A stretch of 64,000 nucleotides of DNA from Zonotrichia leucophrys gambelii (Eukaryota > Chordata > Aves > Passeriformes > Passerellidae). The stretch is from positions 1-64,000 of the forward strand of contig NW_026992295.1 in assembly GCF_028769735.1 (NCBI RefSeq). Direction: 5' to 3'. Below the pieces are notes generated by a model that saw only the letters and a program-made list of their open reading frames with translations, searched no databases and was not told where the DNA came from. The position numbers and the translations under genes were made by a program. Positions 55,425 through 64,000 of this stretch are shown here, one piece after another (positions within the stretch are counted from its first letter, which is position 1; every line of letters begins with the position of its first letter).

Positions 55425-55790
55425 AATATCCCGATGAGGGTGGCTGCAATAAACCTCTCTGGTTCCCTGACTTCAGGGCGAGGGTGGCGAAAATGAAAAG
55501 GAGCAGGATCAATGGAGTTGTTTAAAAGGAACTTTAATAACAGGGTGAAAAACAAATGTGGTGGTTTGACTCAAACCATGACAACAATAAACATGGAGAA
55601 GTGCAGCACAGTACAAGGGGCAGGATCCTAAAACCTGAGTCAAGGGGGAAGCAAGAACATAGATACTTGGGGGTAGAAAACTAGAACAATAACATATAGA
55701 AGAAATAAGTAACCAATAAACCAATAGGGGAGTAGAACCTGGACAACTTAGCATAACAACACTAAAGGCTTATGGGGGACTTCTCAAGCT
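55425..55790 (-). repeat. 5' LTR region of minus-strand ERV
   Basis: Right of the primer site and therefore the LTR on the minus strand. It has ATTAAAGTTCC (complement near 55530) as a possible poly(A) signal. The outer end is not determined. It is interrupted by the 27-bp LTR-tip remnant at 55557. No matching 3' LTR was found left of env. Confidence 0.5.
55557..55583 (+). repeat. 27-bp fusion of ERV-4 LTR tips
   Basis: TGTGGTGGTTTGAC, the first 14 bases of the ERV-4 LTR, is joined directly to TCAAACCATGACA, its last 13 bases. The left flank ACAAA and right flank ACAAT are almost a target duplication. About 1.3 kb of LTR would be missing in between. Confidence 0.55.
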
Positions 55791-55894
55791 CACCCTAAGT
55801 TAAAAGAATGACTCCTAGGACTTGAAACTCGCCCAGTTCTTCAGGGGTAAAATCTGGCTGACTCTGAGTTACAGCTGGGCTAACTCCCACATTG

Positions 55895-57245
55895 CTGATT
55901 TGCAATGGTCCCTTGGGACCATCCAGCCCAACAGAGCCACAATGATGTCCTTGGTTCCACGAGGCTCCACAGTGTCACAATGTCCCTTGGATCCATGGTG
56001 CTTTGCAGTGTTCCAATGGCTCCTTCATTTCACAAGGCTCCCAAATGTCACATTGGTCTCCATAGGAAGGAAACCACGGAGCCCCCATGTTTCAGAAGCT
56101 GATGAGTGGCAACCCCCAGAGGCCAAGGCAAGCCTGACCTGTCTCTCCTGGCAGGTTTGCTTGGACCAACCCTTGGATATTTGAAATTATGGATGTGGAA
56201 TCTAAATTTCAGACATTTGTGCCTGGAGAAGAGGGATGTTTTTCTTCCATAAAAGAAAAGCACAGAGCCCTTTCCAGTGTTTGCAAAACAGGTAAGTGCT
56301 GGCACTCAGGAATCAAAGACCAGCCAGACCTGTGTGTCCTGGCAACTTTTGTCTGGCAGTATTCCTTGGATACCCAGAAATTTGGAGGTGGAATCCAAGT
56401 TTTGGCCATGGATACCTGGAAAAAATGGACAGTTCTTTTCTATACAAAGGAAAGCCCAGAGTCCCACTGTTTCAGGGGCAGATGGGAGTGGCCTACCACA
56501 TTCCAAGGTTTGACAGTCCTTTCAGGTGACCCCTGGGAGTCCAAGGCAGCCACACCTATTTCATGTTGCCTTGGTTCCACAGGGCCCTGCAGTGTAACAA
56601 TGGTTCTCTTGCTTCCATGATGCCCTCTGGTGTCATAATGGCCCCTTGGTTACACAAGTCTTTAAGGATCTAAATGGTCTCCATGGTTCCAAAAGCCCAG
56701 GCTGTCATAATGGTCTATTGGTTCCATGAAGCTCCTCTGTGTCACCATGGCCCCTTGGTTCCATGGGCTCCAGTGGTACCACAATGATCCCCGTGGCTCC
56801 ACAAGTTCCCATAGTGTCACAATGGCCCCTTCCCTCCATGAGGCCCTGCAGGGTCACAATGGCCCTCAGGTTCCGTGAGGCCCTGCAGTGTCACAATGGT
56901 CACCATGATTCCATGGGGCCTTGCAATGCCACAATTTTCTCCACGGATCCACGGTGCCCTGCAGGATCACAATGACCCTTTGGCTCCATGAGGCCCTGAA
57001 ATGCTACAATTGTCTCTTGGTTCCACAAAGCCCCGTGGCTTCACATTGGCCCCTTGGGACCATGCGGCCCAACAGAACCACAGTGATGTTCTTGGTTCCA
57101 TGAGGCTCCACAGTGTCACAATGGCCCCTTGGATCCATGGTACTCACAGTGTCACAATGATTCCCTTGGTTCCACAAGTTCCTACAGTGTAACAATGCCC
57201 TTTGGCTCCACAACCCCCTACATTGTCACAATGGTCTCCATAGGA
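55895..57245 (+). repeat. Composite satellite: ~40-bp and ~170-bp units
   Basis: Runs of a roughly 38-40-bp unit (CACAATGG...TTGGTTCCATGAGGCCCTGCAGTGT) at 55895-56060 and 56560-57240. They are separated by about three copies of a roughly 170-190-bp unit (GGAAACCACAGAGCCCC, GAGTGGC..CCCAGAGGCCAAGGCAG, GATATTTGAAATT..GAGGTGGAATC). Units are diverged by 15-25% by eye. Short frames across them are repeat artefacts. Confidence 0.7.
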
Positions 57246-57423
57246 AGGAAACAACCGAGCACCAGGGCAGATGAGAGGCAGTCACCAGAGGCCAAGTCTC
57301 GCCACACTTGACTTTATTGGCAGATTTTGTTTGGGAGAAACCCTTGCATATAGGGAATTTTAGAGGTGGAATCCTAATTTCAGGCATAGAAGCCTAGACA
57401 AGAAAGAGAGCTCTTTTCCATAG
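57246..57423 (+). repeat. ~170-bp satellite unit split by ERV-4 (left half)
   Basis: The unit is interrupted after TTTTCCATAG and continues at 60293 with CATAGGAAGGAAAGC, which restores the phrase seen intact at about 56066 and 57238. Confidence 0.75.
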
Positions 57424-58755
57424 TGTGGTGGTTTGACCAGGAAGAAGTGGGAATTCTGAGAAGCTGTGGTCAAACCAATGAAGGTTTTGAGTTTGAGACT
57501 GGCAGCTGGTGTAGCCAGTGGGGTTTGGACACACCTCCGAGAATACACAGGGGTTAAAAAGCAGAGGTCTGCCCCTGGCAGGTTCTCTTGAGACGTCGCA
57601 GCGAAGAGGTCAGATCACCCTCCCCTGTCCAGTCGCTGCTGCTGGGCGGGGGGAGGGGCAGCCATGCGGTAGGCCCGGGGCCTGGACAGAGATGGGGGTG
57701 AGAAGGCCCTCAAGGATGAAAGGGTGGAAGAGCTTCAAGAGACATCGGGCAGCTATTCTCCCCCCCAGGAGGGAGAGAGAGGGAGAGTCAGCGAGACGGA
57801 ATGTGATAGCAGCCAGCCCAGGAGAAGAAAGGGGGGGGAAGGGTGCAGCCCGGCCGGCCGCAGCAGCAGCAGCACGTGTAGGAGTATTATCGTTCTAAGA
57901 TAGACAGAGACTGAAACTTTTAACTCTTTCTTTCATAATTAGAGCTTTGCAAAAATGCTAATCTTCTTCGAAGCTGAATAAGAAGAGAGATGAGAGATGA
58001 GATGAGACAAGGACTTGGTCCGAAGAACGTAGAGATAATTGAATGAAGAGAGATGATTTAGAGTAGCCTTTTAGCTAGACTTTTCTTGTAGCCATAGACT
58101 CAGTTGTTCCTGTAACACAGACTGCATTTAAGAAGAGGCAGTGGCTCAGAACCAGGAGGGTTCATTCGTGAGAACCCCCCGGCCCCAGGGGGTTAGAAAA
58201 ATATAGGGGAGACAGATGTCCCAAAGCAGAGACTGTGCCTTTTTAGAGTGAGACAAGGCATCCTTAAAAGACAACCCTAAAAGCAGCTCTGGTCCATGCG
58301 TCAGTGGTGAGAGCACTGGGCACGGAAGGAAGATGTCACAAGCGGCAAAAAGATTTTTTTCCAGGCGGTGCCGAAGTGACAGGGAAGCACACGAGGTTTC
58401 AGTGTGTTTCCAGGGGAAGCCTATGGAACAAGAAGGACTCCTTTCCTCTTCATGAACTGAAGTTTGAGTATACTAAAGTGTAGTGCCAAGCTGGGCAGTT
58501 GGTGTTTTGAGAGAATGTATCAGATTGAAGAAGTCAGGTAGTGGAGAAGAAGAAAGTGGTTTTTGTAAAGTTTTCAATTTTTTTTCTTTTTCCTTATAGT
58601 TTTTCCCTATTTTCCTGTAGTTTAAGTAATAAAGTGTTCTTTATGTTTAAGTTGGAGCCTGTTTTGCTTATTCCTGGTCACATCTCACAGCAGACACCAG
58701 GGTGAGAGCATTTTCATGGGGGGCACTGGCTCTGTGCCAGGCTCAAACCATGACA
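57424..58755 (+). repeat. ERV-4 5' LTR
   Basis: 1332 bp. Possible TATA-like GGGTTAAAAAGC at about 57551, CGGCCGGCCGCAGCAG and E-box CACGTG at about 57850-57878, AATAAAG at about 58628. Frames at its start, such as 57518-57898, are shared with the other LTR and have no known domain. Confidence 0.9.
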
Positions 58756-58760
58756 TTTTT

Positions 58761-58778
58761 TGGTTCCCTGACCGGGAA
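58761..58778 (+). other. ERV-4 primer binding site (tRNA-Glu)
   Basis: TGGTTCCCTGACCGGGAA is an exact complement of the vertebrate tRNA-Glu 3' end. It begins five bases after the LTR end. Confidence 0.85.
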
Positions 58779-58956
58779 ATCGAATTACGAGAGAATGATG
58801 AGATAAAGCTGTGAGATGAGACAAAAGAAGAATAAGAACAAAGCATGTACTAAGTTAAAGTAGATAGATAGTGAATCTAGAGTATTGTTGTATAGAAGTG
58901 TTTTGTAATTTTGTTGATAATTTTAGAAAGTGTATTCTCAGAGGTGAAGGGTAGAA

Positions 58957-60292
58957 TGTGGTGGTTTGACCAGGAAGGAGTGGGAATTCTGAGAAGCTGT
59001 GGTCAAACCAATGAATGTTCTGAGTTTGAGACTGACACCAGGTGTAGCCAGTGAGGTTTGGACACACCTCCGAGAATACACAGGAGTTAAAAAGCAGAGG
59101 TCTGCCCCTGGCAGGTTCTCTTGAGACGTCGCAGCGAAGAGGTCAGATCACCCTCCCCTGTCCAGTCGCTGCTGCTGGGCGGGGGAGGGGCAGCCATGCG
59201 GTAGGCCCGGGGCCTGGACAGAGATGGGGGTGAGAAGGCCCTCAAGGATGAAAGGGTGGAAGAGCCCCAAGAGACATCGGGCAGCCATTCCCCCCCCAGG
59301 AGGGAGAGAGAGGGAGAGTCAGCGAGACGGAATGTGATAGCAGCCGGCCCAGGAAGAGAAAGGGGAGAGAAAAGTGCAGCCCAGCCGGCCGCAGCAGCAG
59401 CACGTGTGGGAGTATCATCGTTCTGAGACAGACAGAGACTGAAAGTTTTAACCCCTTTCTTTCATGATTGGGGCCTTGCAAAAAATGCTAATCCTCCTCG
59501 AAGCTGAATAAGAAGAGAGATAAGAGATGAGATGAGACAAAGACCTGGCCCGAAGAACGTAGAGATGATTGAATGGAGAGAGATGATTTGGAGTGGCCTT
59601 TTGGCTGGACTTTTCTTGTGGCCATGGACTCAGTTGTTCCTGTGACACAGACTGCACTTAAGAGGAAGCAGTGGCTCAGAACCAGGAGGGTTCATTCGTG
59701 AGGACCCCCCGGCCCCAGGGGGTTAGAAAAATATAGGGGAGACAGATGTCCCAAAGCAGAGACTGTGCCTTTTTAAAGTGAGACAAAGCATCCTTAAAAG
59801 ACAACCCTAAAAGCAGCTCTAGTCCATGCGTCAGTGGTGAGAGCACTGAGCATGGAAGGAAAATGTCACAAGCAGCAAAAAGACTTTTTTTTCCGAGCAG
59901 TGCCGAAGTGACAGAGAAGCACACGAAGTTTCAGTGTGTTTCCAGGAGAAGCCTATAGAACGAGAAGAACTCCTTTCCTCTTCATGAACTGAAGTCTGAG
60001 TATACTAAAGTGTCGTACCGAGCTAAGCAGTTAGTGTTTTGAAAGAATGTATCAGATTAAGAAAGTCAAGTAGTAGAGAAGAAGAAAGTAGTTTTTTTTG
60101 TAAAGTTTTTCAATTCTTTTTTCTTTTTCCTTATAGTCTTTCCCTATTTTCCTGTAGTTTAAGTAATAAAGTGTTCTTTATGTTTAAGCTAAAGCCTGTT
60201 TTGCTTATTCCTGGTCACATCTCACAGCAGACACCAGGGTGAGAGCATTTTCATGGGGGGCACTGGCTCTGTGCCAGGCTCAAACCATGACA
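58957..60292 (+). repeat. ERV-4 3' LTR
   Basis: 1336 bp, aligned end to end with the 5' LTR. It has one fewer CAG triplet near 59395. Most differences are transitions and cluster by direction. Confidence 0.9.
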
Positions 60293-60720
60293 CATAGGAA
60301 GGAAAGCACAGAGCCCCAGTGCTTCACAGTCAGATGAGAAGTGGCCCTTGACATGTCAAATTCAGTGGGAGCTGTCAAACAGCCCCCAGGAGGCCAAAGC
60401 AGGCAGACCTGTTCCATGGTTCCTTGATTTCATGGGTCCCCACACTGTCACAGTATTCTCCTTGATTCCACAAAGTCTTGCAGTGTCACAATGGCTTCTT
60501 GGTTTCAGGAGCCCCAACAGAGTCACAGGGTTCCCTTGGCTCCATGCGGCCCTGCTGTGTCACAATGGTCCCTTGTTTCTATGGGCCCCAGTGTTTGATT
60601 GTTGACCCTTGCATCCATACTGCCCCTGAGTTGCACAATGGTCTCCTTGATTCCATGAGGCACCATGAGGTCACAACTGACCCTTGATTCCATGAGGTTC
60701 TGTACTGTCATTGTGGTTGC
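60293..60720 (+). repeat. Satellite continuation after ERV-4
   Basis: Right half of the split ~170-bp unit (to about 60410), then about eight ~40-bp units (TTCCATGAGGCACC..TGAGGTCACA) with decaying quality to 60720. Confidence 0.7.
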
Positions 60721-61250
60721 TGTCAGAGGCTGGATGAGATCGATGTCCCGAGACACCTTGGGATGCTCGGAATGCCCATGTGGGGCCAGGGCCGGGTCAG
60801 GCCTTGGTTTGTGGTGGGACAGAGCCCCGCCCCCAGCCCTGGCCTGGCAGAGCTGTCAATCACACAGTACGGGCAGTGCTAACATAGTTCTGATTGGCTG
60901 AGCTGTCAATCAATCACACATCAGCCGCTGGTGCCTCCCATGGCTCTGATTGGACATGCAACTGGCAGTCCCACCCCAGGGGCGGGCCCATGAAGGCCCA
61001 GGAGGTTAAAAGCCGGGGCACGTGGGCAGTCCAGGGTCTGGATCCTGCCTTCTCCTGGGGTTCCTCTCTTCACGATGCTGGAACCCCAGCAGTTGGTACC
61101 TATGTGTGTGTTGTTCTATGGATCTTCTGTCTTTCTGTTGTTCTCTCTTTCTCCTCCTTCTAATCCTACTTACCTGGAACATTTTTGGGCAACTTCACAT
61201 ATTAAGGGTTAAAGGATTTTAGGTTAAATGTGTGGGATCCAAGGCAAAGG
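60721..61250 (+). promoter_or_regulatory. Promoter-like segment
   Basis: Contains GGGGCGGGCC (Sp1-like) and CCCCGCCCCC, three ATTGG (inverted CCAAT) boxes at about 60890, 60948 and nearby, and a direct repeat GAGCTGTCAATCA at about 60849 and 60900. GGTTAAAAGCC lies at about 61003, about 20-25 bases before a possible start. A donor-like TTGGTACCTATG follows at about 61094. It could be an LTR promoter or a gene promoter; no exon is recognised downstream. Confidence 0.35.
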
Positions 61251-61629
61251 GAATATTTCTCTGTCTGCTCTGAGGGGTCCTGACCCCCAGAGAAACACTG
61301 CCTTTCAACTTCACCCATGGAGAGGACTTCCAAGACTTTGAGATAGATTAGAATTTACCAAAGTGTGAAATAGGTAATAGAGAGTACTATACTATGTTCC
61401 TTGGGTGAGAAATTTAGGTTTTGGGGTTATTAGTATGGTGTAGATAGGAAGCAAGATGGAGGAATTGGGGTGTAGTCCCTGTCTTCTTCATCTGCTCTAT
61501 TTTCCGCACTGTTGGTAGCACAAGGTGATTGGTCAAGGAAAGCACAGTGCAGAGGTTATGTGGACAGTCAAGGGATGAGTTATTGGTAGATAAGTAGAAA
61601 TAATGCACCTTTCAAGTGTTTATTGGATG
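61251..61629. other. No gene seen
   Basis: Intergenic, AT-rich, without repeats that recur in the window. Confidence 0.45.
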
Positions 61630-62220
61630 AGACAATGTTAAAAGAGCTTGAAACTGTACGTTTTGGGGCCATTTTGCAGTGCTTTTCCAGTGCACTGAGC
61701 CTGGTGTGGACAGCAATGCAAAACTTTAGATAAGATAAAAATAAACAAGAAGCTGAAGACTGAAAAAGTCCCGTGCATCTCTTTTTACCTGGCATAGAAC
61801 TGCTACAGGAGGGATTCCCCCATCCAGGGACCCCCAAGAAAGGCCCAACATAAAACAAGCATCAATAATGGTGTTATCTGAGTGGATTTTTGAGAAAACA
61901 CTTGGTTGACAATGTTTGGAATAAGTTGGCTTTTTTCCATAAAATTGTTTACTGAAGGGTGTTGTCTTAATTGGCCAATCATGTGAAATGTGTTGATTAA
62001 TAGACCAGTGAGATCCGCCTGTAGCAAACCAAGATATAAAAGGACTGAAAAAACAGGTGGCTTTAACCCTTAGCCTTCTGATCTGAGTCTGTGTCATCTC
62101 TGATTCAACAGTGACATTTGGGGACCTATGGGGGCTATTGGGAATCCTTTCTGCGCCTTGTTACCCAACAGGAGTTTCCCTAATAAATTTTGCCTGAAGG
62201 TCTCACTGTGCCCATGACAG
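61630..62220 (+). repeat. Solo-LTR-like segment
   Basis: GGCCAATCATG at about 61972, GATATAAAAGG at about 62033 and TAATAAATTTTG at about 62181 are spaced as CCAAT, TATA and poly(A) signal of an LTR. CCCATGACA at about 62212-62220 is a possible terminus. The left end is uncertain; no second copy. Confidence 0.4.
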
Positions 62221-62531
62221 GAACCCCTGTGAGTGTCTGGGACATTCCAGCTCTTTGGCAGCCTGGGAACTCCTGGGATGTCACCGTGGAGCCCTCGTGA
62301 GTGTCTGTGACAGATCGGTGCCTTTGCAGCCCAAGGTCCCCTGGGATGGCACCATGGAATGGCTGTGACTGCCTCTGACCACAGGGCCCTTTACAGTCCC
62401 CAGAAATGCCTGGCAGGTCTCCATGGAGCCCCTGTCTGTGCCTGTGACATTCCAGCTCTTGAACAGCGTGGAGACTCTTGGAAAGTCCCCATGGAACCTC
62501 TCTGAGGGCCTCTGACAAATCTGACCCGTAG
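62221..62531 (+). repeat. 68-bp minisatellite, about 4.5 copies
   Basis: Units 62221-62288, 62289-62356, 62357-62425 and 62426-62493 and a partial unit to 62531. Each begins GAACCCCTGTGAGTG-like and ends CACCATG or CCCCATG. Units 1 and 4 are most alike. Confidence 0.8.
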
Positions 62532-62644
62532 CGGGCAACCATCACCAGCCCCTCTTGCTATGGTCAGTCCCTTGGCAGCTCCATGGATACCCCATGCCAG
62601 GGGTGGTTGCCATGGACACCAGCTCAGGCCTGCAGCCAGAGCCC

Positions 62645-62658
62645 GTTGCCATGGCAAC
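62645..62658. promoter_or_regulatory. Perfect palindromic X-box (RFX site)
   Basis: GTTGCCATGGCAAC is the ideal palindromic RFX-binding X-box. ATTGG (inverted CCAAT) follows immediately, and a half-like GGTTGCCATGGACACC precedes at about 62608. An X-box beside a CCAAT box is typical of RFX/NF-Y promoters, but no gene start is recognised here. Confidence 0.5.
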
Positions 62659-62689
62659 CATTGGCCGCCCCATCCCCAGGCTCATGGGA

Positions 62690-62990
62690 TCCCAGAACCA
62701 CAGAATTGGCTGAGCTGGGATGGACCCATCAGGATCCTCCAGTCCAACTGCTGGCCCTGCACAGGACACCCCAACAATGCCAGCCTGGGCCTGGCAGCGC
62801 TGTCCAAACGCTGCTGCAGCTCAGAGAGCCCTGGAGCTGGGACCCTTCCCTGGGGAGCCTGGGCAGGGCCCCAGCAGCCTCTGGGCAAAAACCTTTTCCT
62901 GACATCCAACCTGAGCCTGCCCCGACTCAGCTGCAGCCGTTCCCTCCACTCCTGTCCCTGGATATCCATGCCGAAGGAGAGGAGGATGCA
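62690..62990 (-). mobile_element. CR1 LINE 3' end
   Basis: GATCCCAGAACCACAGAATT and ATGGACCCATCAGGATC, followed by CTGGCCCTGCACAGGACACC and TTTTCCTGACATCCAACCTG, are the complement of the CR1 3' untranslated end. Short and 5'-truncated. Confidence 0.8.
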
Positions 62991-63254
62991 CCAGAAGAAA
63001 AGGGCAGCTGGGCTTCATCCTTCCACAGGGAAGAGGGGGGGCAGAAATCTCTCGCCCTGCCTCTAGATGCTCCCACAGGGATGTGAGGGCTGATCCCAGA
63101 GCCCCAAGGGTCACAGTCAGGGCTGCCCTCAGGAAATGCTCACCTGGTATTGAGGGGCAGCGTGGGAGCACCTGGATCTTGGAGCACCTGGCTGCCCCCC
63201 ATGTTTGGAGGTGCCTGAGGAGGGCTGGGACGATGCCAGGGAAATCCTGCAGTG

Positions 63255-63535
63255 ACATCCCCCCGTCCTGCCCTGGGTGAGCTCAGTCCCAAACCTGACC
63301 CTGATCCTGGTCTCAATCTCACTCCATGTTGAGACACACTCCCAGTTCTGTATTTAACCTCATCCCAGTCCCAGACTCATCTAGCCCCAGACCAAATCCC
63401 AACCCCATCTCTAAAGCCAATCTCATGTCTAGCCTTAACCCCAATCCCAGCTCTAATCCAAATCTCAGCCCCAGCTCCAACCCTAGCCCCAATTCCAGCC
63501 CCTTCCTAAATCCTCAGCCCCAAACCAAATCCCAG
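63255..63535. repeat. C/A-rich CCCCAATCCCAG-type low-complexity repeat
   Basis: Degenerate short-period repeat (CCCAGCTCTAATCC, AGCCCCAGCTCCAACCC). Frames here are artefacts of composition. Confidence 0.7.
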
Positions 63536-64000
63536 GTTCTGCCGTTCTGGGGGTTTGCGGGTGTCTCAGTCCCTCTGACCCCGATGATGTTTGGGTGGGG
63601 TCACAGCAGGGCTGAGATGGACAGAGACCCCCCCGGCCTCCCCAGGTATGAGAAGGTCAGAGAGCCCCCCCAGCCCCGACCACCCTCATCCGTGAGCAGC
63701 ATCCCTGCCGTGTCCTTTCTCCGGTGACAGCACAGACATTCCTCTGTGCCCGGGTCCGTGTCAGTCCCGCTCACGGCGCTGCTCTGTGGCAATGGGGACG
63801 CGGGGAGGCAGTGCCCACCGCGTGTCCCCCGTGTGTTGCTGTGTGTCCCCCCATGTCCGGCTGTGTTCCCCCGGCCAAGGAGCTGCTCTGGCCCGGGATG
63901 GCCGGGCCCAGCCGCCAGGCCTCGCCAGCAGCGGGCAGGAACCGGCCCGGGCTGCGGGACACGGCGGGGCTGCCCGGCTGGAAAGCAGCTCTGGCTCCCG
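63536..64000. other. CpG-rich end of window, no gene assigned
   Basis: High GC with many CpG from about 63700 on. It could be the edge of a CpG island or an exon continuing to the right, but no frame shows a domain. Confidence 0.4.

Larger units (their letters stand above)
57424..60292 (+). mobile_element. ERV-4: LTR element with 201-bp interior
   Basis: Two direct LTRs (57424-58755 and 58957-60292) with ends TGTGGTGG...CCATGACA flank only 201 bp. That interior carries a Glu-tRNA primer site (58761-58778) and a purine-rich end before the 3' LTR (AGAGGTGAAGGGTAGAA). A 5-bp target duplication CATAG lies on both sides (57419-57423 and 60293-60297). No coding capacity. This is the structure of a non-autonomous element (short-interior type) or of a provirus with a near-complete internal deletion; the primer site and tract are kept, so it could move with helper proteins. 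Confidence 0.9.

Noticed and set aside
57518..57898. 126-residue frame in ERV-4, also at the start of the second LTR
   Set aside because: It lies in LTR promoter/leader sequence. The second LTR copy is cut to 60 residues, so it is not conserved as a protein.
63771..63962. Possible exon at the right edge
   Set aside because: CpG-rich and open on the minus strand, but too short and without a domain or clear splice sites to call.

Overview
The window looks like a songbird (passerine) genome segment from a subtelomeric or otherwise repeat-rich olfactory-receptor (OR) cluster. The evidence is three intact single-exon OR genes of the bird-expanded gamma-c/OR14-like type, several CR1 LINE copies (the characteristic avian LINE), and a dense layer of endogenous retroviruses (ERVs) of at least five lineages. 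No bacterial, phage or CRISPR feature is present. Apart from the three ORs I see no convincing host coding gene. Nearly all other long reading frames are ERV or CR1 remnants or GC-rich shadow frames.

Layout. 1-7184: an LTR-like repeat fragment, then a pol-less gammaretrovirus-like provirus (ERV-1: LTR, Pro-tRNA-type primer site, hairpin-rich leader, broken gag, protease stub, unusual membrane-protein frame, LTR). 7185-10610: satellite scraps, two solo-LTR-like pieces, a CR1 3' end and a minisatellite of TGATGTCA units. 10615-15324: OR unit A (CR1, OR1 on minus). 15325-17320: pieces of three LTRs. 17348-24213: a minus-strand ERV-L-like provirus with gag-pro-pol in one frame over much of its length. 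24214-26092: upstream region of OR2.

26093-43460 is a large inverted repeat with arms of about 8.1 kb and a spacer of about 1.2 kb. Each arm carries, from outside to centre, an OR gene pointing inward, its 3' flank, a CR1, a gag fragment related to ERV-1, an LTR-like element, a GC-rich segment with repeated ZNF143-like motifs, and a CCCAGT-type minisatellite. 44657-52063: a gamma-like ERV (ERV-3) with nearly identical LTRs around a badly decayed interior; its leader holds a 34-bp tandem hairpin array. 52064-55790: an OR-unit flank without a gene, then a minus-strand gag-env remnant with a Lys-tRNA primer site. 55895-60720: a composite satellite interrupted by an LTR element with 1.33-kb LTRs and only 201 bp inside (ERV-4; Glu-tRNA primer site, CATAG target duplication). 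60721-64000: promoter-like CCAAT/GC boxes, an LTR-like piece, a 68-bp minisatellite, a palindromic X-box, a CR1 tail and a CpG-rich end.

Together this reads as a family of OR units copied in both orientations. The three OR genes share an almost identical first third and differ later, as expected from gene conversion, selection on ligand-contacting parts, or both. The ERVs are largely non-autonomous (pol missing or destroyed), so movement in trans is a recurring theme. I saw no certain new cellular system. The most unusual signals are the repeated leader hairpins in two ERVs, the clustered directional A/G differences between the ERV-4 LTRs, the minimal ERV-4 body and the OR palindrome. All identity figures are estimates by eye.
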